A DNA stretch of 64,000 nt, taken from the NCBI GenBank assembly GCA_030674185.1, contig CM060312.1, forward strand, positions 50,693,307 through 50,757,306. Direction: 5' to 3'. Shown piece after piece: positions 1 through 24,800 of this stretch (within the stretch, counting starts at the first letter, position 1; every line of letters begins with the position of its first letter). Under the pieces are notes generated by a model. The model did no database searches. It was not told the origin of the DNA and was given only the letters and a program-made list of their open reading frames with translations. The DNA comes from Monoplex corrugatus (lineage: Eukaryota; Mollusca; Gastropoda; Littorinimorpha; Ranellidae). A program made the position numbers and the translations under genes.

Positions 1-99
1 CACCAAAGAAAGATATCTAGGTCACAGTAGGTGGATCAAACTTAGAAACTTCAAATTGGAGGTCCTATGTTTACCCACTTTGAATGCTGCATTCATTGT

Positions 100-640
100 C
101 CTTGAATATGAAAGGAGAGAATCGCCCCCATGGGCATGTCATGGGCTCTTTCAAGTTGAATAGTACCCGTGTCTTCTGGAAATTCTGTGCTAAAATTTCC
201 TCTTTCTGTCACTTTTTCTGCTATGCTCCTTTGCTTTGTGTTACTCTTCCTTTCTCATTTTCTTGTTGGTCCATTCACGTTTATAGTTTCTTCTATAAAG
301 CCTTACACACTTTCTGTATATTACTACATTAGGGTTGATAATTTGGCAGGCCTACATATTGCATTTATATCTCTAAGGAAATGTGAACTGCTTAGTGGCA
401 ATTTCAGGTACTTAGGCCAGAGTTGGCAATTTTAAGTACTGTGAGTTTACATATGTGGCAATTTTAGGTACTGTAAGCAAGTATATATGTTTTTGTGTAC
501 CTGTTAATGCATTGGTATTCAGGTTTGTTCTTTTAATCCCTCTTGTAATAAATTCGGTGCACTGGCCTATGCCAGGCTAATTTTCTGAGATTATTTCTGT
601 GAATACAATGATATATGTCACATGTATATTTAATTTTCTT
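100..640 (-). repeat. Dispersed repeat M1, copy 1
   Basis: Reverse complement matches copies at 34983-35435, 55797-56238 and 29430-30030. Both halves are recognisable: the half with ATAATCTAAGG and the CCACTCCG/TTTATC block at about 520-640, and the half with AAATGACAGAAAGCAAA and the GAAAGAGCCC end at about 100-345. No coding capacity is seen. Confidence 0.65.
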
Positions 641-2138
641 TTCCAGGTTTTCTTTTTTTTTCCAGTGTCATCGATGTATTTATATGTGTGTGTTTTGTTT
701 GACATGGTTATTTGGTGCACTGAAGTTCAGCTTTTTTAAGTACAAAAATTCAAGTTTCTATGTTATAGTCTACTTATACTATAGTGATGCATGAGTTTTA
801 CAACTTGTATCAACCTAATCAAAAGCAAACAGTGAGCATATGCACAAGCAGACAACACATTCTAGCCATGGGTAAGTGAGGCAGAGTATTTACCCTTGGC
901 AGTAAAATCCTGCTCATGCATTCTCATTCTTTCTTCTTAAACCCAAGTCATCTACTTGTGTCATGACTAAAGCCCTAAACTCTAAGGTGATGATATCAGT
1001 TTGGTGGCAAAACCAAAAGGAATTGAGGTGAGCTTCGCAAAGGATTCAAATGAAAGTTGAACCCTGATGGCTGGAAGGGCTTGACTGTTAAGATTTTCAT
1101 CCTGGAAAGATATTCTGTTTAACCTGCAGCAAAGTTTCTCAGACTCAGAGTAAGTTTTTTAAGAAGCAGAAGGAAAAGTGTTGTGTCTTGATCAGACAGA
1201 GGAGGATGGAATGTAGTGTTTACAGGAAAGGGTGGTATGGTGGTGAGATTAGAGTGAAACTTGGAAAAGAAAGGAGCTAGTTTTCTTTGATAATTAAAAT
1301 GTACATGTACTGTGCTTGTAGCATCAATATACATGACTGTTGCAAAACATCCACAGAACTAACATTCTATTTTTCATCATGGCTTTTGAGATCATTCACA
1401 TTCATATTACCTGACTTGGTACTGACACAAGTGCCTTTTTTCTTCTTTTGTTGTGGTATTTTATCATTGTTTTCATCATAAAGTTCTTGTGATTTTCTGA
1501 AAATATTGGACCAAATCAAGTGAGTTTAGTTTGAAGGGTTTTGTTTTGTTTTGTTTTGTTTTTTTCCATGTTTTTGGGTTTGTTTTTGGCCAATTACTCA
1601 GACTTCAGTATTACTTAGGTATCCCTATAAAAAATGAACTTCTTCAGAAGTATGTCGTGTACTGTCTGCAGTATTGCTGGTAGTAATGTATTCACGTTGT
1701 GCTGAATATTTTAGTTGTAGTACTTTGTTTCAGTACAGTTGCACAATTTGTTTCAATACAGGTATAATATAGATCTTAGTATGAACGGTAAAATAATAGA
1801 TATTGATAACGCTAATTAGTTGGGGGTTTTCCGTCGTTTTGATTATGTTCACATGATGTACTCCTGATATGAAGTTTACTTGTGACCTTCAAACTGGAAA
1901 ATGACCTCTGAAAATTAGAGGCAAAGAGTCATAACAGAGAACACTGGTGATATGATTCTATACTGGAGCAGTCACAAGACTATAAAGTATAAGGCACTGG
2001 CCATGTTTTCATTCATGTATGTCACATACGTGCATGCATCTTCCTGTGAACTTATTTGTGTGATAAATTTAAGCATAGAGTGTGTCTGAAAGGATTTCCT
2101 GTAATCCCTTTTAATTTTTTCAACCAGACTCTTCAAAA

Positions 2139-3299
2139 ATGAGTGCCTATGCCAGAAGAATGGGTCGTCTCTCCGCAAGGATATTTGGTGAGATTGCTCG
2201 GCCCACTTCTGTCCAGTCCACAAAAGTAGTTCGCATCTTCAGTGAAAAACCCAAGCACCTGGATCGTAGAGTGGTCGACTACTATCCACCTTACAAAGAT
2301 CTCACCATGCTCTTCAGCACACTTAGAAACTATGGCCTTTACAGGTAAAAAGCAGAGAATAGACAAATTGAAATTTAAAACAAGTGTGACTCAAGCAAAC
2401 AGGAACCAGAAAAAGCGTGAAAGAAGAATAAGAACGCGTGTTTAATACAACAAGACAGGTGCAAATTTTCAGCCAACTGGCCTTTGTCAAGCTTAAGATT
2501 ACAAACAAACTAACACCAGATACAAAAATTAGGAGAAAAAGACTGAAACTTCCCTGCTGCTTGGTCCAGTTTGAGTTACAAACACCAGATACAAAAATTA
2601 GAAGAAAAAGACTGAAACTTCCCTGTTGCTTGGTCCAGTGTGAGACTGGACCACACTGGACCAAGCAGCAGGGAAGTTTCAGTCTTTTTCTTCTAACTTT
2701 TGTATCTGATGTTTGTTTGTTTGTAATCTTACGCTTGACAAAGGCCAGTTGGCCGAAAATATGCACCTGTCTTGTCTGGTTGTATTAAACACGCGTTCTT
2801 ATTCTTCTTTCGTGTTTTTTCTGGTTCCAAATTGAAATTTATTTGTTTCTTTGTTGTCACAGATATGCTTATGAATGATAATGCCATAATACTTCATTAT
2901 GTTCATGTTTTCTTATAGTTGTAATATATATTACATGATTTCTGTTTTGTGTACAAACTTTTATATAAATCACATACAAAATAGCTTTTGAAGTAGCATG
3001 TCACTCTACCGCAATTTCAGTCTAGCATGTTTTGTGTACAAACTTTTATACAAATCACATACAAAATAGCTTTTGAAGTAGCATGTCACTCTACCGCAAT
3101 TTCAGTCTAGCATGTTGTGTAGTATCATGTTTCACTGTGAATCGGAGAAAAATGCTCTGGCACTTTCAGTTTCACCCTCTATGGGCACACAACTTTGACA
3201 CTTAGAAGATACACAACTTTGACATTTATGATTTATAGAGAGAAAAGTTGGAACTGGAGAGGTGCAGTCAACTTTTTTTTATATATAATACATTTTCAG

Positions 3300-3346
<47 letters not shown>

Positions 3347-4188
3347 GAATGAGAGAGAGATGAGACTGACTTGTCTTTATAATGACATGTGTTTATTGTT
3401 CCATTATCATTTTACTATCTTGTTGGTCTTTTTTCTACATGAAGTTTTCTTGGCACCAGCATTATGAGGGCACTTCTCCATCCTTGTTTCCATATTTAGG
3501 TGAAACACAGAAACATTGTACAGATAAACAGCCCTGCTTCATCATCAAGTGAAATACAAGCACTTTTGATGGGAAAATAATTTTCCCTTCATCATTTAAT
3601 GTTAGTTACCTTCCTTACTATCACATCCACAAGGACGAATATTGAGATAGCAGTTTTGTGTGAGGGAAAAAAACTCATCCTGTACGTATTTGCTGACTTC
3701 AACCTAAAGTTTCTGCTTCCCTAAGTGACATTTTCATAAGGTAGGCCATGAGGGTAGCAGTAGAGATCCACTTCACTGTCACTTGGTCATTATCATACAA
3801 TCATCTGGTCCAGTTCTTATTTCATTTCTGCAAAAGAGCCTCTTAGAAATGATGAGTGAAAGGTAATTTTGCAAAGGATTGGTTGGGTTTATTTAAATCT
3901 TAGCATTTATATATTTGTGTTATTTTTAAAGTCATACATTGCAAAAGTATTTAAGTCATATGTATGTGTTAATTTTTTTTTTAAAGTCATACATTACACA
4001 AATATTTCAGTCATTTTATTTTTGGATATTGGCATGTCAACAGTACATTTGAGTTTTTGCCCTTTTGTTGCAGGGATGAGCATCAGGATTTCAAGGATGA
4101 GATGAAACGTTTACGAGCGCTTCGGAACAAGACCAAGCCAAAGAAGGGGGAGGGAAAGCGAGCTCTCAAGAAAAAAGCTGGAGGTTGA
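2139..4188 (+). CDS. MRPS33: Mitochondrial small ribosomal subunit protein mS33 (two coding exons)
   Basis: Coding exons are 2139-2344 and 4074-4188 (stop TGA 4186-4188), 106 aa, the length I know for the vertebrate protein. Exon 1 starts [18 protein letters not shown] and ends in the conserved GLYR; the AGG arginine codon is split by the intron (AG|GTAAAA donor, TTGCAG|G acceptor). Exon 2 begins [18 protein letters not shown] and ends with the basic tail [14 protein letters not shown], typical of the family. The product is a small basic component of the mitoribosome 28S subunit and acts in the mitochondrial matrix. A pyrimidine stretch ending CAG at 2127, 11 bases before the ATG, suggests that the coding exon follows a 5'UTR intron; I could not find the non-coding first exon. 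The intron carries a Penelope-like fold-back remnant, an 85-bp duplication and a GT array. Both coding exons are intact, so this is very probably a live gene. Confidence 0.95.
2368..2842. mobile_element. Fold-back Penelope-like remnant (inverted and direct pseudo-LTR) in the MRPS33 intron
   Basis: The left arm (about 2368-2640) is an imperfect inverted copy of the right arm (about 2645-2842). Each arm contains the same series of blocks: AAGCAAACAGGAACCAG or its complement, TGTTTAATACAA, GACAGGTGCA, and a GGCC-loop-GGCC-GAAA hairpin. The left arm also holds a ~70-bp internal duplication (2514 and 2584). The same sequence flanks the GIY-YIG fragment at 51.6 kb, so this is best read as a deleted Penelope-like element that kept only its two pseudo-LTRs. 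A MITE is the alternative. Confidence 0.6.
2945..3115. repeat. 85-bp tandem duplication
   Basis: The segment at 2945-3029 is repeated at 3030-3114 with one visible substitution (TATATAAAT versus TATACAAAT). The near identity points to a recent duplication. It lies in the MRPS33 intron. Confidence 0.9.
3307..3344. repeat. (GT)n microsatellite
   Basis: An uninterrupted GT run of about 19 units in the MRPS33 intron. No other signal is seen here. Confidence 0.95.
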
Positions 4189-4318
4189 TGCCTGTGCTGG
4201 GAGAATATCTCATGAAATGTGTTCCTTCTTGTCTGCATGTATGAATGAGTATGGTAGATTCAGTGCTGTGTTTCATGTGGCTGAGGTAATTTTCTTTTAT
4301 CATGAATATGTGTTCTGA

Positions 4319-4324
4319 AATAAA
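4319..4324 (+). terminator. Poly(A) signal AATAAA of MRPS33
   Basis: A canonical AATAAA lies about 130 bases after the MRPS33 stop codon, with no competing hexamer in between. The position suits a short 3'UTR. The cleavage site itself is not determined. Confidence 0.65.
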
Positions 4325-4537
4325 ATGGAGTGATTTTAATGCTATGCAGGAGTTTTTTTTTAATGTTATGTTGGTCAGGAATTTTTTTTCCTTTCTGTAA
4401 AGCAGTGGTCAGTCTGGAAGATTTTAACACAGACAAATCTACTGATTTGTGCATTTGGGTACTTGTGTTGCCTTATTGCCTTATTCTGAGACATTTACGC
4501 TGTCACAGGCACAACACACATGTGCATGCATGTGCGA

Positions 4538-4604
4538 ACACACACACATACACACACACACACACACACCACACACACACCACACACACACCACACCACA
4601 CCAC

Positions 4605-4639
<35 letters not shown>

Positions 4640-4660
4640 GATGGCACATGTACACACACA
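4538..4660. repeat. (CA)n-(CT)n compound microsatellite
   Basis: CA/CCA runs are followed by a CT run and then another CA run, directly downstream of the MRPS33 poly(A) signal. Open frames across it are low-complexity only. Confidence 0.95.
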
Positions 4661-4945
4661 CACACTGGCACATACAGATAAATGATATTCTTCATATGCA
4701 CATACATTCAGATCACAGATGCATTCAAAGAAAACATAATATTGCATGACAGTTTTATTTCTGTATATTTTATGTACAATCATCGCTGGATAACTGAAGC
4801 AGTACTTTAACACATACCTTTATTCACTCAGTAGGACTGCTTTTAATTTCATTCACAGAACACCCTCACAAGCAAAAGATTGTAAAAATTGTCTCCCTTC
4901 GTTTACGATAGCTAATTCATAAACATAGTTTTGTCTGCAAGTAGG

Positions 4946-5290
4946 ACTGGTGTGATAGCCAAGTGGTTAGGATGCTGAAGTCCCAGTCGAAAGGTTTGAA
5001 TTTGATTTTGGCTGTTAGCATCTGGTGGGTAAAGGGTGGACATTTTTCCTACTTACCAGGTCAACTTATGAGTAGATCCACTAGTGCCTGAACCCCCTTC
5101 ACATTTACATGCAGAACAACAAATATGCAAGCATGTCAGTGTTTGGTGGCTAATGGAGACATAAAAATTCTCAGCATGCACACCCCTGAAAACAAAATAT
5201 GATGGCCTGTATGACAGTGAAAAAAGAAAAGCCCACTCATATGTATTGAAACGCATGCGACAGTTGTAGCCCATGAAAAAGCGAGGTGTC
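4946..5290 (+). mobile_element. tRNA-headed SINE, family S1
   Basis: It opens with a Pol III A-box-like segment TGATAGCCAAGTGGTTAGG (4952-4970) and a B-box-like GGTTTGAATTTGA (4993). The body contains CTGGTGGGTAAAGGGTGGAC and CAGCATGCACACCCCTGAAA. Parts recur at 53735-53850 (+) and about 21440-21650 (-). I recognise the body from memory as a common gastropod SINE; that part is not shown by the window alone. Confidence 0.7.
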
Positions 5291-6020
5291 TCAAAACAGA
5301 TAATGTCTTACACTTCCTGTAGAGATACTTGTTATTGATTTTGTATGTATGCACTTCATAGGATCCCTAAAACTAGTGAAAATCTAACTTCAAAAACATC
5401 ACTTTTTTTTCACAAAATTGACAAAAATGGAAGAAAACTTGCAGCAGCTTGAAGAGAAGTTGTTTCCTTTTACTGAGAAGAAAGTATAATGATAAGGCAT
5501 AGTCAAGTAGCAGTATCTTTTTGCAGTGTTTTGTCTATATACAAGACATAAAACACGGTGATAAGTGCAAGATACAAACCAGTTTCTTATCCACAGAATT
5601 TTTCAACAAAAATACAAACAAATAATATAAAACAATTAAGAATATGTTGAAACCCTATGCCTATGCTTCTTTGGCTGTCTTGATGATACCAGAATACTGA
5701 AAGTAGAGTACAAGCTATTTCTAAAAATTAAACGTTTGTTATCGCCATGACGCTGGTATCACAACATTAGCATGTCAGTTGCAAGGCTTAAATTAATTGT
5801 CAGACATAAAATGTTATATATACATGTATAAACTTTTGAAGCAAGGTCTGTGTGTGTTTGAGCACATTTGGTATCAAGATCTGTGGTGGCATGGTTCAGC
5901 ACAAATCGTATCAATGGAAACTTTTAATCATAAATTACCACTAGTTATCTGGAAAAAGAGAGATACAAAAAATGTCAAATAATGACAATGTCACAACATT
6001 TCAGTCCACCATGTAAAACA
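5290..6020. other. Intergenic gap between MRPS33 and LRGUK, nothing seen
   Basis: AT-rich sequence without credible exons, repeats or RNA genes. An ATTAAA hexamer on the - strand (5923-5928) lies about 93 bases after the LRGUK stop and is the only poly(A) candidate I found for that gene. Confidence 0.5.
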
Positions 6021-20137
<14,117 letters not shown>

Positions 20138-20145
20138 TTTGCCTC

Positions 20146-20159
20146 GCTGCTATGGCGAC
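20146..20159 (-). promoter_or_regulatory. Possible RFX X-box just upstream of LRGUK start
   Basis: Read on the - strand the site is GTCGCC AT AGCAGC. The X-box consensus is GTNRCC, 0-3 bases, RGYAAC; the left half fits fully and the right half has one mismatch. It ends 9 bases before the LRGUK ATG. RFX factors control many ciliary and flagellar genes, which fits the known LRGUK role. A near-match of this length can arise by chance. Confidence 0.35.
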
Positions 20160-20404
20160 TCTTGCGGCTCGGACAGAATGACAAGATTGATATTATCATA
20201 AAATGTTAAAAAAATTTTCGGACTGCCACAGTTTCTTAAAAATAAGACATAATAAACCTTCTCGATTTTATATATTCGTTTTATTTATTTCAGCTACTTG
20301 TAGTTCGTGCTGACTGCAAACTTCATTAGTACTAAACACCGAAAAACACCCATAATACACTAAAATAGCCCCCAAAATAGCCCCAAGCACGCCCCGTCGG
20401 CCAT

Positions 20405-20460
20405 ATCATTGAGGTGGGTGTCGACGTAAAAACTGAATCAAATCAATCAATCAACCCAAG
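20405..20460 (-). mobile_element. 3' end of an unnamed retroelement with (TTGA)n tail, copy 1
   Basis: The + strand reads GAGGTGGGTGTCGACGTAAA followed by ATCAATCAATC. The same end occurs in the other orientation at 63240-63325 and, cut by the window edge, at 63950-64000. Confidence 0.55.
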
Positions 20461-20512
20461 CATGCTTATGTGATCCGGGAAGGGGGGAGGGACCCGCCAA
20501 CAAGTTGCTGTA

Positions 20513-20602
20513 CAACTTGTTTTAAAGTTTCTAGCAACACTCTTATAGTTAGTCCTCATATACCCTGGGAGTGGTTGGATTTTAAACTCCACAGCACAGA
20601 AC
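20513..20602 (-). repeat. Fragment matching the 5' end of the L2-type LINE at 39.2 kb
   Basis: It shares AGCAACACTCTTATAG, AGTCCTCATATACC and a GAGTGGTTGGATTTTA-like block with 39206-39296, same orientation. Only this 5' part is present. Confidence 0.6.
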
Positions 20603-20816
20603 CAACCAACCAACCAACCAACCAACCAACCAACCAACCAACAACAACCAACCAACACCAACCAAAAGAAACAACAACAACAAATTCAGTGCGATGTATA
20701 CATCGTGTTTGTAATCCACGAAAGAGCTGAACACAGTTTCCATCAGGCCACCCAATTCCTGTGACTACTCACAGACGACAAGAGTATGCAGACTGTGCAG
20801 CAACATACTGCCCGCA

Positions 20817-20910
<94 letters not shown>

Positions 20911-20960
20911 GTTGTTGTTGTTGTTGTTGTTGTCGTCGTCGTCGTTATTGTTGTTGTTGT
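20597..20960. repeat. (CCAA)n, (GT)n and (TTG)n arrays
   Basis: CCAA units at 20597-20645, an unbroken GT run at 20819-20906, then TTG/GTC triplets to about 20960. The sequence between them shows no gene. Confidence 0.95.
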
Positions 20961-21008
20961 TTGACTATTATGCTTTTGTTGTTAAGGAATAAAAGGACTT
21001 ATTTCGAT

Positions 21009-21028
21009 AGACAGACAGACAGACAGAC

Positions 21029-21059
<31 letters not shown>

Positions 21060-21165
21060 TAGATAGATAGAAAATAGATAGATAGATAGATAGATAGATG
21101 GATAGATAGTGTGTGTGTGTGTGTGTTTGTGGTGTGTTTGTGTTGTGTTGTGTGTGTGTGTGTGT

Positions 21166-21247
<82 letters not shown>
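21009..21247. repeat. (AGAC)n, (GATA)n and (GT)n compound array
   Basis: AGAC then GATA tetranucleotides to about 21108, followed by GT to 21247 with GGT/TTGT interruptions near 21127-21150. Confidence 0.95.
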
Positions 21248-21249
<2 letters not shown>

Positions 21250-21439
21250 CATTAAGCTGGTCAGCTGAAAGATCAGTTTGCATGTTTCAGACTGGGATGG
21301 AATTCAAGACAGCGAATCTTAAGCTCAAGGCTCTATCAACTCGAAGCCATTCAGGGATCCTGGAAACATTCCACTGTCAGGTGCATAATCGTCTACGGAA
21401 GAATATTATTACTCACCAGTTTTATATCAACTACTTTGT

Positions 21440-21650
21440 TAACGTTCCGATTTTTCTCAGATGTGCGTATCTACGCTTTTTGTTTTGTTTTGTTTTTGAG
21501 TTTTCGCCACATTGTGCAGGAGGTATGTTACTGTACAATCTACATACTCTGTCATCTGTGAGTGTGCATGCAGACTGTTTTCACGTTTCCATATAAGCCA
21601 CTGAAGATGGACGTGATTGACAGGATCTTTAACGTACGTGTGATTATTTT
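21440..21650 (-). mobile_element. SINE family S1, partial inverted copy
   Basis: The reverse complement contains GTTAAAGATCCTGT, a CAGTGGCTTATATGGAAAC block and GCATGCACACTCACAGATGA, matching the body of the copy at 4946-5290. A degenerate tRNA-like head of another SINE may lie at 21255-21350. Confidence 0.5.
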
Positions 21651-22339
21651 CTCTGTGTCCATTTTAAAGGGGGACTCTATTCTGACTCAACCCAGACCTT
21701 CTGTCTGGAGTCTGACTTTTTACCCGCTATCAACTGTTTGCAATATCAGAAAAGACCTAAAGTAAAACTTAATTGACAAGACGAAGCTGGAAATGAAACA
21801 TTTTTTCGTTTTACCTGTTAAATCATCTTTTGTTGTAACTCCGTTTTTATGCTAGTGAAGACTACAATAATCCAACGTCAATCAACAAGTAAGTTATGCC
21901 TGCAATACTTACTCTGACAAGACACCAGACACTACAATAAATAACCTCCTTGACAAGTGATCTCAAGCAACACAGCCCAGAGTACCGCTGGCACCATAAC
22001 ACACTTGTGACGCTGTGACAGAATCAGTCGGATGGATCAGTTGACATCAACCTTCCACATTCTTCCATCGTGACCGATTATCATTGTGATCATGATCCTA
22101 GAATATGTAGGTTAAACAGAATCCACCATAAGCATGTAAGCTCTTCTGCTCTGCTTCACTCCTGTGTACGTAAGTTACGGGAAACGAAAAATGGACTGGA
22201 TGATAGACAGCAAGCTGATCCTGATAACCAGACAAGAGGACAAGAGCCTGGAAAGCAACTTCTACACTCTATTGGCATAGCTACATAAGACATCCAGGCA
22301 ATTTAGGTAATATGCTTTAGTGTCCCTAGTCATGTTTAA

Positions 22340-22462
22340 ATTTGTATTCAGGTATTTTTAAATCCCTTGTGTGATAAATTGGACGCAGTGGTCAACGCCG
22401 GGTGCACCTCCTTAGATTATGTGCGTGAAGGCATTGTATGTGTAATCAATTTTCTTTTCTTT
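22340..22462 (-). repeat. Dispersed repeat M1, left half only
   Basis: The reverse complement contains ACATAATCTAAGGAGGTGCA, a GTTGACCACTGCGTCCAATT block and ATCACACAAGGGATTTAAA, matching the left part of the full copies at 35.0 and 55.8 kb. Confidence 0.65.
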
Positions 22463-22780
22463 TTTCCTAGCCGAAATATTGTTTGTGTGTTGAAAGGGTT
22501 ATAGTCTGGCTGGGCTTTAAACAAAAATAACAAAAACAATAAGATGCGAAAATTGTGGTTTATACTGTTTCCTCATCACATGTGTGTCCTAATCATGGAA
22601 TAAGTTTTGATTTCAAAGTGTCGGGCTCGGACTACACAGAGTTCAAATGACTGTTGACTGATCTATTTTCTTAAATTTTCTGAAACACACCTTCAGCACT
22701 TTCATGTTTGAGAATAACTGATTTGAAAGACTGAATTAAATGATGTTGACTGAAGAAAGGAACAGACTTATTAATTTCAT

Positions 22781-23051
22781 GATCATTATTGATTAGGAAA
22801 AGACAAGCAACATTTATATGCTATTTTATGAGGAAAGGGGGATTAGACCACCTGGTCACAACAGGAAAGCTGGAGGGAAAGAGAACATCAGGTAGACCCA
22901 GGGAGAAAATATTGGACGGACTTGCAGGATGGCTGAGGACAGATAGGGTGGAAGATATACTTGCAGCGACAAGGGATAGATGCGTACGGAGTGCCATGAT
23001 CGCCAAAGCATGCGGCAGGGCACATGATAATGATCATCATCATCATTATAG
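22781..23051 (+). mobile_element. RTE-type LINE 3' end, family B copy A
   Basis: The frame reads IRKRQATFICYFMRKGGL, then [20 protein letters not shown] and the RDRC-xx-AMIAKA block. This is the C-terminal tail of an RTE-like endonuclease/reverse transcriptase. The tail is GATAATGATCATCATCATCA. Five more copies occur in the window. Confidence 0.75.
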
Positions 23052-23384
23052 AGGATCAGAAGTGATGAATTGTTTTCTGTTTAAAAAAAAAGACTATTCA
23101 CGAAGAATGATGGTAAATTTGTTGTCTGCTGATAGAGACAGGCAAGGAGTGACAGTGTCTTGGATTTGTTGTGTAAGGAACATGATACAATATCTGTGGA
23201 CAGTGTCGTTATACTATAGTTCTGGTCAGATTGTTGCAGTGATGTGCCGGAGGTCGCCACAGTAGAGCACTTACTGGTGGCAGTCGTGGACACTGCAACA
23301 TCCGATGATGAAGAAACCAGGGTGTGGACTGGGTGGTGGAACAAAGGAAAGGGTGAAGGTGGAACACTGTCCATTCCAGTGATG

Positions 23385-23975
23385 CATAATAATAATAATT
23401 ACAATAATTACAATATTTATATAGCGCAAAATCTCGATAAAAATCAAATCTAAGCGCTGAACATACACTTACGCACGCGCGCACACACACGCACACACAC
23501 ACACTTACACATGTCTATAAATGGGGAAAAAGAATAAAAGCAATGGAAAATTATAGAGAGCATATTATATACAAATATATATTAAAATGTGATTCCCCTC
23601 CGAGTGGAGACAGGCTACAGGAGGGGGATGAGTGAGGTCAGGATTTTATGCAGAGGAGAAAAGGTGAGCTTTGAGAGCGGACTTGAAGGAGACAAAAGTA
23701 GGTTGCTGACGGACAGAGAGAGGAAGTTTGTTCCAGGAAAGTGGACCAGAAACAGAGAAGGCTCGTGGACCATAGGTATTGAGCTTGGTGCGTGGAAAGC
23801 GAAAAGTCAGAGGATCGGAGGCAGAGCGGAGGGTACGTGAGGGAACATAGATCTCAAGTAGGCTTGACAGGTAATCGGGGGCTGCGTTGTTGAGGCTTTT
23901 GTAGCACATGGTGTCTAGTTTGTACTGTATGCGCTTTGATACAGGGAGCCAGTGAAGTTGTGCCAGGAGAGGAGA
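23385..23975 (-). mobile_element. L2-clade LINE, 5'-truncated copy (family L2-A)
   Basis: The - strand frame includes LSPLLAQLHWLPVSKRIQYK and PLSWNKLPLSVRQQPTFVSF, almost identical to the copy at 35.7-39.3 kb. The 3' end (23385-23455) has the hairpin-like AGCGCAAAATCTCGATAAAA...AAGCGCT segment and an (AAT)n tail. Homology stops near 23975, the truncation point. The CA tract at about 23468-23512 sits at the same place as in the other copies. Confidence 0.85.
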
Positions 23976-24636
23976 TAATCCTGTTTTTCTCGGCAGCTCT
24001 GTCAGATTATCTTCTGATGGGCCTGCCAATTGCCATGCAGTGATAAAGTGAAGACAGTCAGAAATCATTGGTTGTTGGACAGCGAACTGCTCCAGTTTTA
24101 CATGAGTGTCCACCTGCAGTTCAATCTGTGACAGGCAGAGCCTACATGGCATTAACTGCTGCGTTTCGACCAGAATGCTGGTCATGCAGTGCTTCCACGA
24201 ATACTTTGAGGTCTTTGATTTCTTTGTTCACCCAAGGGATGCAGCTTTTCCTTTGAACAAGCACTTTATTTGTTGAATAATCGATTGTGATTTAATTTTT
24301 TTTTCTCGATTTTATGGAATACTGTCGCTTTGATTAATGCCAAGCTATCATGCGAGGAAAGTGAAATCGGGTCTGTAATTAGCATACTTGCATTTCTTTT
24401 ATCTAATCACAAGGCAAGGCGAATTTACAGCTCCTGTCTAGGTCTTGCCAAGCGGGATAATCCATGAAGTTTTTGTACTAAAAGTGTAGTAGCAAAAAAT
24501 AAGTGTCATTCGCCAAAGTCCCAGGTAACCACGTTAGAACTGAAAGTGCCTCGCGATCGGCGATTAGGATCAACAGTTTCATTTTCTATTTAATTTTATT
24601 TTCTATTTTGTGAACTTGTGTTTGTTAACCAGTTGC

Positions 24637-24800
24637 CCTGGTATAGTGGTTTGCACAACAGACTACCGACTGGAAGGTTGTGGGTTCGAATCCCCATCAG
24701 TCCCTTCAAAAATCATTGTGGGATTTTTCGGCTCCAACCGGCTCCAACCGACTCCAACCGAGAGTTGAGCGTTCTGTGGACTCGTTGGGAAGACTGGGAC
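24637..24800 (+). mobile_element. tRNA-derived SINE, family S3
   Basis: A clear A-box-like CTGGTATAGTGGTTTGC (24639) and a perfect B-box GGTTCGAATCC (24683-24693), 44 bases apart, followed by a CTCCAACCG repeat (three units near 24732-24760). The tail is ATC triplets that merge into the tail of the RTE fragment next to it. Confidence 0.7.

Noticed and set aside
1..2100. Search for the MRPS33 non-coding first exon and promoter
   Set aside because: Only M1 repeat sequence and AT-rich DNA seen; no donor or start signal could be singled out.
22840..23006. Frames opposite to RTE tails reading MAIMALRTHLSLVAAS-like sequence, also at 31776 and 63548
   Set aside because: Antisense reading of the conserved RTE C-terminus; the recurrence comes from the repeat family.
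24637..24710. Possible functional tRNA gene
   Set aside because: A- and B-boxes are present but I could not build a proper acceptor stem, and a SINE-type body and tail follow.
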